Shown here: positions 1-14,000 of the stretch, piece by piece
Numbering within the stretch: position 1 is the stretch's first letter
Layout of the letters: each line of letters opens with the position of its first letter
Source of the DNA: Ariolimax columbianus
Taxonomy: Eukaryota > Mollusca > Gastropoda > Stylommatophora > Arionidae
Direction: 5' to 3'
DNA: 64,000 bases
Assembly (NCBI GenBank): GCA_036924085.1
Contig: JAVGWX010000004.1
Coordinates: 78,632,941-78,696,940 of the forward strand
Made by a program: the position numbers and the translations under genes
Notes under the pieces: model-generated
Databases searched by the model: none
Seen by the model: the letters and a program-made list of their open reading frames with translations, nothing else
What the model was told of the DNA's origin: nothing

Positions 1-400
1 GCTGTCTGATGTGGCAATACAATATTCCATCAGGACCTGGGACAGTGTTCTTGTTGGGGTGTAAAATATGTGTCACCTCTGTGCCTGTTATCATGTTTAC
101 ATAATCCTTTTCCTTGTTGACAGCGTCTTAGAAAATTTCCTAATTTTCTGGCATACATCTATATCCCCTTTGTCTGTTTCGGCAACATAATAATTTTAAA
201 AAATCAAAGAACCTTGTCTTCGCCTGTTGTCAGAAGGGCGTCACCTGTAGTATCTTGAATAGTCGGGATGAGTTGGCTTGTATTCTGTCAATTTATCTTT
301 CAATGCAAATGCCATAATTTTTTAAGGGTATTATCATCACCCATCCTTGTTATAAACTCTTACTACCTCTCGTTTTTTGACTAAAGCTTTAAATTATTTT
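1..400. other. No recognisable feature
   Basis: The stretch is AT-rich and has no convincing exon, element end or array. It may be old LINE sequence on the minus strand, but I cannot support that. Confidence 0.3.
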
Positions 401-575
401 TTTCATGTGGATCTTCTGGTAAAATTTATCCTGATAGCTGGGTAGTGAGATCGGACTCCTGTGTTCAGTGTCGAGTGCATTAAAAATACCTTGGCAGTTG
501 GAAATTGAAAAGAGTGGGCCCGGACAAAATTAAAAGTTCTAGTTAAAAATCTACCCAAACTTATTTGTACCTTCC
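400..575 (+). mobile_element. SINE family 2 (tRNA-headed), 5'-truncated copy
   Basis: The body matches the fuller copies at 22140-22415 and 12436-12672: the 'ggatcttctggtaaa' start, 'gttggaaattgaaaagag' middle, then 'aaaatctacccaaa' near the 3' end. The tRNA-like head is missing here. Confidence 0.6.
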
Positions 576-929
576 CCCAGGTGATTTGTTAAAAGCAGCT
601 ATATGGATTCGCACATTGGTTAAACCACCCTCCAAACAAAAACCAAAAAACTAGTTGTATACACTCTATAGTCTTCTAAACCAGTATAAAGATGTTAAGG
701 TGGCTGTGCATTTTTTCTCATTCATCTCATTAACATTATTAAGTTGTCTCTTTCAGGTTTTCCGCTGCTCTTTTGTTGACATGTGCTTTTCTTTCCATGT
801 CTATTCTACCGCTTCTCTGCACCAGGGTGGCTGGACAAAAGGAGATCTAGTAACCCAACGTCTAATTGTCTAGGCACAGTTTATGTAAAGCATTGACCTA
901 GTCATGTGTCTGATATTTGTAAAGCTGTT

Positions 930-1341
930 TAGGTTACCTTTGTCTGTTGGGTTTTCCTTTCATGATAGCAATGACACATGACAGATAGTCACTATCCTGT
1001 GCACCCGGTACATTCCAGTGTGTGGAAGGAATAACATCGCTTGATATCAATGTCAGATCTATGACACATTCTGTATACTCAGGCTGAATGCCCAATCTTG
1101 TTGGACACCTGATGTTCATAATTTTCCGCAAGCAGCGGAGGTGAAAAGTGTTTAGCTGTCTCACGTTCCTAGAGTATGTCGTCCATGTCTCTGATACGTA
1201 TAGCAGGGTGCTGAGAACACAGGGTATATCTGCATTTGTATCTGCAGTCAGTTTAATATTTCTCTACGCTCTCTTGAAAAGGCCACCAAAAGTAGACGCT
1301 GCTCTTCCAATTCTTATATTTATTTCCTCGTCTAGAGAGTA
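930..1341 (-). mobile_element. LINE reverse transcriptase fragment (3' part)
   Basis: On the minus strand it reads EEINIRIGRAASTFGGLFKR, then VLSTLLYVSETWTTYSRNVR and LNTFHLRCLRKIM. This is the C-terminal region of a mollusc-type LINE reverse transcriptase. It is continuous with 1610-1930, from which SINE family 3 separates it. Confidence 0.75.
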
Positions 1342-1608
1342 AAAAGTAAAGTAAAGTATCCCATAGCATTACTGCCGTAGGGGTGTGAGGTGTTAGCGAT
1401 CACACATTTCAAAGACTCGGCTATATGAGAGCGGTAGCCATCTTCTCTCCCTCGCGGCTTTTACTTCCCGGACTGAACCGGTACCCATTTAAGGCTGGGT
1501 CGACCCGGGAGCCATTGCGGTCTGAAAAAAACATTTCCACCTCAACTGGGAAATGAACCCAGGACCACTCAGATGCGAAGCCAGTGCGCTAACCAATGCG
1601 CTTATAAT
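1342..1608 (-). mobile_element. SINE family 3 (tRNA-headed) inserted in a LINE
   Basis: On the minus strand it begins with a tRNA-like head that has a box A-like GGTTAGCGCACTGG and a box B-like GGGTTCATTTCCC. It ends in GGGATACTTTACTTTAC. A second copy with the same layout is at 23453-23735. It splits the surrounding minus-strand LINE. Confidence 0.7.
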
Positions 1609-1609
1609 T

Positions 1610-1935
1610 GTTGACCCGAGGTAGCTTAAATTTTTGATTGATGCTAGTAGATTGCCATTGAGATGTTTGCTGGATTGACGGTATCTGACCCCAGGACCAC
1701 CGTCTTTGAGACGTTTATTGACAGCGAGAACAAATCGCATGCCCCGACTAAGCTGTCAATTAAAGATTGCAAAGTGGCCTCATCATGAGCCACAAGGGCA
1801 GCATCGTCAGCGAAAAGAAGGCCTCTGAGTAGGACTTCCATGATTTTTGTCTTTGCTCTTAGTCGGGCTAGGTTGTAGAGAGAACCATCAGATCTGGTGC
1901 GAATGTAGACATCTCCTTCATGCCCTCATTTTGAA
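1610..1935 (-). mobile_element. LINE reverse transcriptase fragment (FADD box)
   Basis: The minus strand reads VLLRGLLFADDAALVAHDEA, then LSINVSKTVVLG. FADD is the catalytic box of LINE reverse transcriptases. It belongs with 930-1341. Confidence 0.78.
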
Positions 1936-1980
1936 ATATAAATTTAAATATAGTGCCACTTTTGTTAAATCTTATTACAG

Positions 1981-2066
1981 GTAGTGGTGTTGGCTGTGGC
2001 AAAATTCTTCAGAGATTTCCGGAAAAAGATTGGGATGATTGCCCCTTCATATCCGGTCTGCCACTG
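1981..2066 (+). CDS. Sbf: Sbf exon a (start of uDENN)
   Basis: Acceptor TTATTACAG precedes and donor GTAAGT follows. The first two bases complete a split codon, so an upstream exon is needed. The reading [19 protein letters not shown] matches the family's conserved start of the DENN region (GKI-QRFP-KDWDD). It ends in phase 0 with GLPL and continues into FCQP of the next exon. No convincing first exon with the initiator methionine is visible in bases 1-1980. Confidence 0.92.
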
Positions 2067-5000
2067 GTAAGTATGACAGCACATCTATGGTTCCTAGAAA
2101 CAAGAATCGGTTTCAACTATTGATTATATGGTGATGAATAGATTTAATCAGTTTGGGATTTATGTGAGCCTTTGTTCACTATTCTCATTCCTGTCCCGGC
2201 TTGTCTGCCAGGGTCTTTGTGTATGACAAGGAAAAGACTAGCACACTGCCTCACAGAAAGTATGTCATAAAAGGTGACTAACTGTGGGACATGGCATAAC
2301 ACCGGCCATGGATATGTGGTTTGTTAAGAGCAGCATAGATGGCGCCTAACAGGCTGCGGGTCTAGTTTTTGAGTTTATTAAGTTGGACTTGCACATCAAT
2401 TTACCACCCTCCGCTGCACTTTTACCAACGCAGCATAATAATAAGCTGCTCAAGGCTAGCCCGCTATGCAGAAAATCCTCCTTCCAGCTACATCCAGCTC
2501 ATGCCAGAGGCACAGGGGCATCTGCCACCGTGGAAGTACAGATCGACTAATACTAAGACTCATTTCTATTACAATTTTCAAATGTTTTTAATTTGTTGTA
2601 AGAGTCTACACATTTTTTCATTAAATTGTTAATAGCAAAATAATTATCATACCACACCTGCGTAAAGTGGCAGGACATGGTGAGGAATGAAGACATATGG
2701 GAAAGAAGCCAACAACAAATTAAGCAGAGAAAATGTGGCTGGTAAAGACATACGCTGCGGAATGCACAGTCTAACATGGCCAGACAGGCTCTTACATGGA
2801 ATCCTCAAGGGAAGAGAGATAGGTAGACCCAAAAATATGTGAAAAAGAGAATTTGAGGAGCTAAAATTAAATGATTACACTTAGAGAGAATCAGAAAGAG
2901 CAGCACAGGACCGTGCATGCTGCCGGGATGTTGTCTGTGGCCTATGCACCAAGAGGAACGACGGGCTTTGATTGATTGATTTGATTGACACCTGCGTGGA
3001 TCCCGTTTAACAAAATATATGAACGACTTAAATTTTTTGAGGATGTTGAACAAGGCAGCTGAAGAGAGTTGTGCATGTTGCTTGTGGCCTCATCTGGAAC
3101 AAATTGTTAAATAAACCACTACTGCAGGAATGTACAAAATCTACACATTTTTCTCATCAATAGCTAACATCAGTGATGACCCCTATTCTTTGTAATGAGC
3201 AAAAGGCACAAAGGAAAGTGCTGTTCATTCTTTATCTGCCAGACAGATGCCACCACTGCTTTCTCTCTCTCTATCTCTCCCATTCTTCATCTTTTGCACT
3301 TATTCTCTTTATCTCTTAATGATGAATACATGAAGAGCTATCTTCATCCCAGACATCAATTGCTGTCTTTCAACTGAGATGATGTGTTAGAAACTTCATT
3401 ATACTAAGCAACGACAAATATCAGCTATAAATATATTTTAAAAAACATTTATGAAATTAGTTATATTGGTTTTGCTGTTTAAAAAAAATTGAAGACAGAG
3501 GTAAGCAGGTTCTGGCCATGGATGTTGTACTACCTACAATATGCTATACGGCGGAAACATGGTCACTTACGAAGGAGATGGAGTCCAAACTCAAAGTGAC
3601 TCAAACCTCCCTTGAGAGACACAGGATCAGCCTCAAAGTACACAAGGTTCACATTACTTGGACATACATCATTTGTCCTGGTGAAAGATGCAGTTGTTTA
3701 TGCAGACAAGATGAAACATTGCTGAGGAGCCACTTACTACGAAGAACAGATGGTCCATGGTCCACAGTGACAGCAATATGGTACCCCAGAGACAAGAAGC
3801 GACCACGGGGACGGTCACCAATGCACTTGTCCGACTCCCTTGCATCCAGCAACAACATTCATGATGCCACAGATGGGCGACTCATTAACCACTGGTCCAC
3901 CATGACCCATGACAGAGACTGTTGGAAGAGAAGTTGAGACCCGCAACGTTGTAACCGTCGCTGAAGGATGGGCCATCTAGTAAGCAACAGTTTTAAAAAT
4001 AATTTCATATCCTTTTTTTTTTAATGTACAGTTTAGAATGCTTGGTCATACTAATGTGTCTGCATACATCTTCTGCTAGTTCTGTCAGCCAATGGGATGG
4101 GCATTGTCACACCAGCAGCAGCATCCCTCATTTTATGTGGCGGTCCTCACAGATATGGATGGGGAGCGGCATTATTGTGCCGTGTTCACCTTCTTTGAGA
4201 TAGTTGCCATGACTCATAACAAACCCGACGACGAGGAAGATGAACATGACAGAAGTGTTGTGCATCATACCACTGTGTTTGCTCCCAAGTCTCTTGTTCT
4301 TGTCTCAAGGCATGATTATTTTGAAGCATTCAAGGTAATGTTTTAAGTATTTGCTATTTTGCATTTGTTTTGATTTGTCAAGAATTTATGTTACGGCACT
4401 CCAGGCATATTCAAAAGAGCTTAGTCTCCACCAGAAAATGACAGAGTGTAGATACTGATGATTAATGTAGCATGCTGACTGTACATACTCCTCCATTCTC
4501 TGATTTAAGTTTATAGAAATCATGTTTCGGGATAATTTAACCTTGACCAATCCCATTGTTGAAACTCATCACTGCACTAGTACATCATATATGAACAAAT
4601 GGGCTGCCATAAAAATCAAGTTTGTTTGTTATGATGAATATGTCACTTCCATCTACACAGGTTTTAAACCGGTCAAAGTCTTTTGTGTTAGATTACAAAG
4701 GAATTTAAAACACTTCTTTACAATGATTGGAGCCAGTCCATTATTAAGTTGTTGCAAAACATCTTTGTGAGGTTGATCTGTATAGTTTGTTTATGTAAAA
4801 GAAATAGATACATTTTTAGTGTAAATTAACAAAAATGTTAATCTTATAAAAGAACAGTATCAGTGTTTTGTGATGATTTCAGTGGATTATAATAGAATAG
4901 CGATGTTCCATAATCAGTGAGTCTAAATGTTTTTGCTTTGTTTTTCAAATTTTCACATTTATCTTCTTATATCTCAAAAACTAGCACACACACACAACAG

Positions 5001-8000
5001 AAACGATAACACCAACATGTTTATTTGTTTATATCTATACACACAAGAAAATCATATCTATAGACTAGGGAGACGGCGTGGGCTAGTGCTTAAGTGACAC
5101 GGCTCACAAGCCGTTCGGTCTCCATTCCAGCACTGGCCTTTACCCTGGGGAAGCAGACCCTTACATAAAATGAATGCTGAAGTCGATTACACTGGGCCGG
5201 TAGGCGCAAAGTAAAAACATGGTGCAATGCACACTGCCTTAGAAAATAAAGTAATAAGGTGAACACACCAACAAAAAATGTATATGATCTATAGACAAAC
5301 AAACAAAAAGGTTGCAGGCTCTCAAAGTTAACAACCACAGTACAACGTGATGTACTATAAATAATGCAGTCGCAGATGAAATTGGGTCAATTTTTTATGT
5401 GCGTTGGTTAAGGTTAGAAAAAATATTCATCTTGTGCGATGCTGGACATGGATCTTCCTATCCTATCTTCCGTGCTGCCATGTTAATGCACCGAGTCCTT
5501 CTCATTTGTGCCCCCTTCTGTCCCAGCAATTGTGCCTGTTCTTAGGCTATCTTCCAAGCACTCCCCCTTCTCTTCAGTTAGCAACAAGAAAAGAATGATT
5601 TCTTCGTTGATTTGCATGTTAATAGGTTGGATTTACATGACTGCTTCCCTCTGCACATTTTTGTGATGTTTATTCTTTTAGATACACCAAACTGAAATAA
5701 CTGCCTAAATTAAAGTCTGGCCTACACTTTTATTGAACCATTGGCGAAAAAATTAGCTCGGGCATTGTCTCTGTATACTCACCAGTGTACTCGTTGTGTT
5801 AATTAACACATGTATTGCTATAGAAATGGCTGAATTGAAAACGAGACCACTTTCAGACGCCCTGATAAAAATACAATGACAATTTTGACTTTGGACAATT
5901 TTTTAACCATTTTTTTGTTTTGTTTCGCGGGGATTTAGAAGGTTATACCATTATTGATTGTGATGAGTTGAGTTGTTGCAACAGATTGTTCTGAAGTAGG
6001 TCTGTTTAGTTTGTAGTGGAAACTAATAGATTTCTGCTGAAATACACTGAGCACCTGTTGCTCTGCTCGGAGTGCTGTGATGTTGATTCTGCTAAAGATA
6101 ACATTAGATAATACCATTTCAGAATTGTTTGGGTACCATTTATACAGTCTACGTAGACAACCAGGCTGTGAAGATAGAAACGCTGATTGGGAACATCCTA
6201 GGTTGTGTGCATGTACCACCTGCAGGTAATAACAAATGTCATTATTAGTTGTTTTATATGTGGTTGGGGTGCTTGTCTCTGGAGACAAAGGGACCTGGTT
6301 TAATCCACAATCTTGGCGTGAGAGAGCCAAAGGGAAAAATGTGCAGGGGTGCCTACACAAAGATATCGAATAAAATCTCTGTTTAATGTAAGCATCCCTG
6401 GAAACAGGCTGTTTTCAGGGCTGTCTGACTAATGAGCGTCCTGCAGATGAAACAAGCATAGCACAACAGTCTGGAGGACCCCAGTCCACCTTCATCAGCA
6501 CACTCAGGAGATGAGTAAAGCTACTGCAGCCTGCCATTTAAAGTGTTTTTCATGGCGTATGAACGAGTAAACAGTAAACATAATCATTGTGGGCATTAAA
6601 TAACAGCAACAATACATCACATCATTCAAAATCAAATCCTGTCAGCTCCCTGTGGAGCATAGGTCCTCAACAAATACTGGCCAAGTCTTCCTATCATGAG
6701 CCATCAGAGCCAATTCTGCCCACGTCCTGTTTGCTGTCTTTATATTTGCCTCCAGTTCCCTCTTCCATGAGTATCTCAGTGTTCCCCTACTTCTCTTGCC
6801 CTGTGGGTTCCAGAACAGAACTTGTCTGGTAATGTTATGCACTAGTTTCCGTAATGTGTGGCCAATCCATCACAATTGCCTCCTCCATATTTCATGTTCC
6901 ACTGGTACTTGTCCCATTTTCCCCATCAGTTCCATGTTGGTGATATTGTCGTACCATTTCCACCCTTGTATTTTGCGCAGGCAACCATTTACATAAGTCT
7001 GTACCTTTTTCATAACTCCGTGTGACAAAGCCATTATAGCAGAATGGATTTTACGTTGGAGTTGAAGATTTTTATTTTGGTGGTGGTTTTAATGTCTTTT
7101 GACATCCATAAATTTCTCAATGCAATGAACGCTCCTTTCGTCTCCTGTATTCTTAACTGAATATAATTTTCTGTACCTCCTACTATGTCTAATTTATTTG
7201 CTGCCAAGGTACGTGAAAGATTCCACATTCTGAAGGCGGGTGGCTCCCAACTCAATTCTATCATTGTTAATTGCATTTATTTTTAAATCTGTGTTTTGTC
7301 TTTGTGAATTTTTTGCCACAATTGTAGTGACCTCTCTTCGAGTATACGCATATTAATTTGCATTTGGCTGTGGGCATGGGACAGAAGCGCAAATCATCGA
7401 CAAAGTCCAGATCTTTTACGTTGTCTCGTCAATGTCCATTTAATGCTGTTGTCACTTGACGATACTGTCGACTTCATAATCCAGTCAATGGCCAGCAGGA
7501 AACGTAATGGTGATAGTTGACAGCCATGTGAAACCCCAGTTCTTATTTCAAAAAGCTCAGAAAACTGACCTTTATGTAGCACTCGATATATCAATGCTTT
7601 ATTTTTTTCATGATTATATTTGAGAACTTTGGGGCACTCCATAGTGATACCTTGTCCAAGCTTTCAAAAGCTTTCTCGTAGTCCACAAATCCTATTTTAA
7701 GCGGCGAGTTCCATTCCACACTTTGTTCAATTATTATTTTCAGTGGTGCTATCTGGTCTGTACAGGACCTGTTTTGTCGAAAGCCGGCCTGCTCATCCCT
7801 CAACTGGTCATCTATGGCCACAATAACATGTAACCACAGAAGAAAATTTAATGTGGGATTCCTCATGAACAAACACAAGATAATTTTAAAGTTGCTATAT
7901 AAAATAGGTATAATTTTCTACAACAATTAGAAGAGATGGAAGGTAACTGGCAACAGATTAAAAATGTATGGAAGAGACTTGTGAGGAGGATCTCGGGGGA

Positions 8001-11000
8001 AAAAGAGCACCAACACAAAGTGTGGATAACGACAGGAACTAGTAAAGTTAAAAGAAGGAAAAATTTAGAAGGTATGTATGCGGATGCAGGACTAGGAACG
8101 TCCAAGCCTTCACACAGGAAAAATACATTGAAGCCAACAAAGAAGTAACGAAGATCATCAGAAGTGACAAGAGAAAATATATTGATGAGTTGGCGTAAGA
8201 GGCAGAGGAAGCGGCTGCAAAAGGAAATATGAAACACCTGTACAGTAGCACAAAGAAACTAACAGACAAATATAAGCATATAAATGACTTTATCATTTTT
8301 TGCTGTGTTTAAATGTATATTCTCGCCAACTTCATGTAGACTATTCTGCTTAATATTTACAGTGATCTTTTGTGAACCTAATACCTGTATACTCACACAG
8401 GTGGGCCACAGGTGAGATTCTCCATCAGTGGTGCTGACAGGCAAACCTTACAACCACCAATGAGTGCAACATTACCAATTAGCAATACATCTGTGGCCAT
8501 CCTATTTAAGCAGCTTGGTAAGTGCATGTCTTCAGTGAACCAACATGTGGTAAGACAAGTAAGGGTAGTCCCATATCCATCACTGCTGTCAGGGATCAAG
8601 TGTTTTTTTGACACAATCAGAAGCTTCGTAGGTGGGAAACGTAAATACAAGGTGTTACACAGAAAGCTTGACACAAACATTGGTCTAACACACTCCTCAC
8701 GGTCCTCATCCCAAGGCTGCGGAGCATACGGCTCCACCTGGGGAGTCTGTAGGGATTTCGGTCGACACGCTATGCATGAACACTGCCTCAGCCGTTGTCG
8801 ATCGACGCAACGGGCCTTTGCCGCCTGCGCAAACAATATTATTATTAAACTAGAGCATGTTGAGACTGCAGACTGAACACGACCACTTGCTGTGAGGGCC
8901 ACATACTCAAATAGCAGTGCCGCTTAGACTTTTTACAGCATACAAGAGAAATATGTCGCACTCAGCAGGAGCGAATACAAACATGACTTGATTCATTATC
9001 AGCAATGAGGGTATATTAAATTTAGTGACCAACAGGAAGGCCACAAAAATGGAATTTTACAGAAGATTTGTCTGGATTTTATGAACTGCTTGGAAGACAA
9101 TTGATGATGGTTGGAGAGAGAGGGAAGCCAGCAGGAGATTGGTAATTGGAAGTTTTAGGGGAGAGACAGGCTCAAGCGAAGTAACTTTGCAGTCCCGGCT
9201 AAAGAGAAAGTCAGCAATAATGCTAAGTTGGTAAACTCAACCTTAAAACCAATGATGGTATGCTCTACATTGGTTAAGAACATTCATTCCCAAGATTGTG
9301 TGCAACATTCTCAACATAGAAGACAAAAAGTCACAGACAGAAAAGCAAAGACAACAGAAAACCGCCAAATATATCAACCATAAATTTTTCACAAACATTT
9401 TGAATCCATGCATATACGGAAAGCTCAGCAAAAGGTGAAGTAGGAGGCATTGTCATTAAACTAAAAACATGAAGTCTACTCAACGGCAATTGTCATTGGA
9501 AGATGCTGCAATAACTTCAAGGCACACAGTCGAAACCCTCATAAATTGCAACAGGTGGACAGAAAACAAGTTCGTTGTTTTCACAGATGCCTTTTCGTTG
9601 TTAACAGCCCACAAAAATGAAATTGTTGCCCTAGTAGACTCACTGAAATGCTTGACCCAGTGTTACAAAAGAAGCACAATTCAGTGGATACCAGCTCGCT
9701 GCAACATCCCAGACAATGAAGACGCAGACAGACTTGACAAAGAGGGAGGAATACTGCAACAAAGGGACACATCAACATCATATGATGAAACAAAAAATCA
9801 ATTATCAAGGCCATGTACAGATAAAAATGGAAAAAGGCCACCCTGGCCATATAGAAAATGATGCCTACCACCAGCTTTCCAGGCAAGACCAGGTGATTTT
9901 CTTCCAGCTGCACAATAGGACACAACGGACTGAGATATCATCTTTATAATAAATTCAAGATTGATGCAACAGGCTTTTGTACCAGCGGCACAGATCCCAT
10001 GACAGCGGAACACCTATTGCAGTCCCACCCATCGTACACCAGTGAAAGAAGTAGCACATGGCAACAACCAATGACAAATTGTACAGAGCCTCGAGTTGAC
10101 TGCTCCCTTTGTTAGTCATTGAAGTCTGTGGACGAATGAAGAAAAAGAAGATATAGTCTTAGTAAACCTGTACTTCAACAGGGGTGGCTGCCCTTGTGCA
10201 GGTCCAACCTCTGGCGTGAGTTGGATGTAGCCAAGAGGATTTCCTGCTTAGTGGGCTAGGCTTGAGCAGCTTATTGCTCCGCTACGTTGGGACAAGTGCC
10301 ACGGAGGGTGATTAACCGATATGCGAGTCCATCTTAATAGACTAAAACACTAGAGCAAAGTAGACCTGCAACCTGTTAGGCGCCATCTATGCTGCTCTTA
10401 ACAAAACACCTAACCATGGCTGGTGTTATGCCATGATATAGTGGTATCAATCAATTAATCAAAATCTTTTCAGTTCCCTGTGGAGCATAGGTCATCAACA
10501 AATGTTGACCTGCCAATTTCTATTGAAATTTTTACAGTATGGGGTAGCCAGTTCCACATTCAAGCCTGCCTTCCTAGTCACCACTTATGACATTCCTGGC
10601 ATGTTACAGCGCTACTATTACTTGCTCCCCTTTAGGCCCCTGTGACACTCAGGCATATAGTAGGGAAGATGTCTAGTATAGTCTTTGTGTTTCTATTACC
10701 ACAGGTATCAACAACACTCTCACAGTTTTCTCAGCAGCATTGACTGACCACAAGATTCTCTTCTACTCTGAAAGCTGCTCTCGACTTTGTGAAGCTAGTC
10801 GAGCCATTGCTGCATTGCACTACCCTCTTAAATACACGTAAGCTATGTATGTTTGTGATAATTTAGATCATTGCAAACAACTTGACTGGACCAAATCAGT
10901 GGGATAATTCAGGTCATGTATTCAACTTGACTGGACCAAATCAGTGTGATAATTCAGAACATGCAATCAACTTGACTGGACCAAATCAGTGTGATAATTC

Positions 11001-14000
11001 AGAACATGCAATCAACTTGACTGGACCAAATCGGTGTGACATTCAGAACATGCAATCAACCTGACTGGACCAAATCAGTGTGATAATTCAGAACATGCAA
11101 TCAACCTGACTGGACCAAATCAGTGTGATAATTCAGAACATGCAATCAACTTGACTGGACCAAATCAGTGTGATAATTCAGAACATGCAATCAACCTGAC
11201 TGGACCAAATCAGTGTGATAATTCAGAACATGCAATCAACTTGACTGGACCAAATCAGTGTGATAATTCAGAACATGCAATCAACTTGACTGGACCAAAT
11301 CAGTGTGACATTCAGAACATGCAATCAACCTGACTGGACCAAATCAGTGTGATAATTCAGAACATGCAATCAACTTGACTGGACGAAATCAGTGACCAGG
11401 CATATTCTACTATAGACACTGTGAGGGTCAACCATGAAAGAGTATTATGTTTGGTTATTTCCCTTCTGAATATATTGATTGGATCAGTGGTATCTATCTT
11501 CAGTCCACAAACGTTGGGGAGGTGTGACCTCCTTTGTTTATTTTTTTTTTTACAGGCAAATATCTGCTGGTGACATAGTAATTTTGTCTGATAAATGGAA
11601 TACTTAACATCCTCGATGTGTCTGATAAATGGAATAGTTAACAACCTCACTGTGTCTAATAAATGGAATAGCTAACATCCTCATTGTGTCTGATAAATTG
11701 AATAGTTAACGTCATTTTGTCTGCTAAATGTAACAGATATCAGCCTCTTATTGTCTCTTGTGGGAAATAGATACCAGCTTTACGAGATTGCTTTTCTTCA
11801 TTCCACCAGTTGCCACAATTTCAGCCGTTTAACTTCTTTTGTTTTCTCCAGTTACGTGTTCATCCCGGTCCTGCCTGCCTCATTGTTAGAGGTGCTCAAC
11901 TCACCCACCCCATTCATTGCTGGGGTGCACGCAAGCCTCAAAGATGATATCGCTGATTTGGTGAGCAGTCTGTGTGTATTATATGTATGTATACATATTG
12001 TTTGTGTATGTATGCATGCATATGTATTTGTCTGTATGTGCAAACACACAAATGGCTGTTGAAATACCAAAACACTAAAGCGAAAAAACGAAAAAAAGTA
12101 CAATGAAAAGCAAGCATAACACAAAAATATTCATCAGCAAAATGACAAAAACAGTTTTCATAGTGTGTACACATTAAAGGTAGTCCCATAGCAGATATTA
12201 TTGTTGTGGATAAAATGTTGGAGACTTAATTGTATGATGGATCATCTTCTAAAATACCAGTTCCCTTCCTAGTGCCTCCCTTAGCTATACCAAATGAGTG
12301 CTTTAAATGCCAGAGAAATCAGCCCTAAAAAAACCATTTGAATCTTGGTATTCAAACAGGCATGTTAATGTCTGTGCCAGGTAGCCAAAAGCTATCTGCT
12401 GTCAGTAGCAGGTGTTTGAAACTTCCTGCGGCTTACTATGGAAGGTACAAATAATTTGGGTAGATTTTTAATTTTGTCCGGGCAGCAGCCGTTAAGCCTA
12501 CTCTTTCGATTTCTAACTGGCACGGAATTTTTAACGTGCTCGACACTGTACAGGGAGTCCTATCCCACTACCCAGAGATCAGGGAAATATTTACCAGAAG
12601 ATCCATGTGATTTGACCCACGACCTCTGGCACCAGAGGCGGACACCCTACCTCGAGACCACTGAGCGCCTATTTGAATCATCTTAAAAAACATGTTACAA
12701 GAGCTAATTATTTCAACACTAATTTATTAAACAAGTTTACAAAGGTAACCTACGATTGACAGAATAGTTAATATTAGCAACAACAAAATACTTTGTTTCT
12801 TGGTCTGATGGTGAGCTTTTATTCAGGCTAAATATAAGAAATATACTTTTTCTGGTTAGAACTGGGTCACATGTCGGATGATAATTGTGAGAATGTTGGT
12901 ATGCTCCATTTTGTTTGTCCAATTTTTAATGTGATTCCTCTCTTTTATTTCCAGTTGGACGTGATCATTGTAGACTTGGATGGGGGTAGTGTTTGCATCC
13001 CAGAGTGTGTGACTATCCCATCCATAACAGATGGCGTCCTTGCTAGGGTCAAGCAAGCGTTGACCATGGTCAGTGACTGTTTTCAAATCTGTTAACACAA
13101 TCTTATCCTTTACTCCTCTGAATAAAAAGTACGGAAGTTCCCCAGCACCTGAATTATTTTCCAGTTCATCTCATTTTTCTACGTTACTCACTTTGAAAAC
13201 CTGTATCTTTTTTGTTTGTCGTTGTATAAATATGATTTGTTTGTATGTATAGACATAGATGAATAAAGAAGTTGTTGGTGTTCTTGTTGTGTGTGTGTTA
13301 GTTTCTGAAATACAAGAAGATGAAGGTGAAAATGAAAAACGGCAACAACATTTAGACCTTCGGAATTTGAAAATCGTCACAGAACACCAATATTATTTCT
13401 TAAAAGATTATCATATCTGCTATTTTCCCTTACAAACATATTTAATACTGCTAAATAAACAGATCAATCGCAGAAAAATATGTCGCAACAACTTACCTAC
13501 ATCACCCGTAATAATGGAATAATCCGCAAGTCGTCCAGAAAAAGAGAACACATCTTTTCAAAATTCTTTTTCAAGCTAAACCGGCCATCTTTCTTGTTTA
13601 CATCTACAATGATGGCATTGTTTATTTTTAGATTCAAAATATCTGGGTGTTCAGCCGGTGTAAATGCACGGCAATGCTCTAGAATAATTTTCTTATCGCT
13701 CGCCGTTTTTTTTTTGACATCAGTAGTGGGGCGAACATGTTTTTTTTTGGTGTAATAACTCGCTCCCTGCGGTAAAGGTTATGAAACTATACATAGCATT
13801 GCAACAGTATAAAAACTGTTGAGCCAGTCAGTGTTTCAACCCTTTGGTTTCTTGATATTGGTTTCTCTGCGACACCTTATAGCAAGAGCAGTAGGACAAA
13901 TGAAAAAGAAGGTTTTTTGATGTAGAGCGAGGAAGCATAACTGCCAAATATCATCCTCAATATACTGGTATTCAATCAGGCACGTATGTCTGATGCCAGG

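Noticed and set aside
4522..4770. Open frame of 82 residues in the intron after exon b
   Set aside because: No homology to SBF at this position; exon c at 6123 joins directly in phase to exon b.
8393..8902. Minus-strand open frame of 169 residues
   Set aside because: It overlaps Sbf exon 8401-8517 in antisense; the plus strand has homology and splice sites, the minus strand has none.
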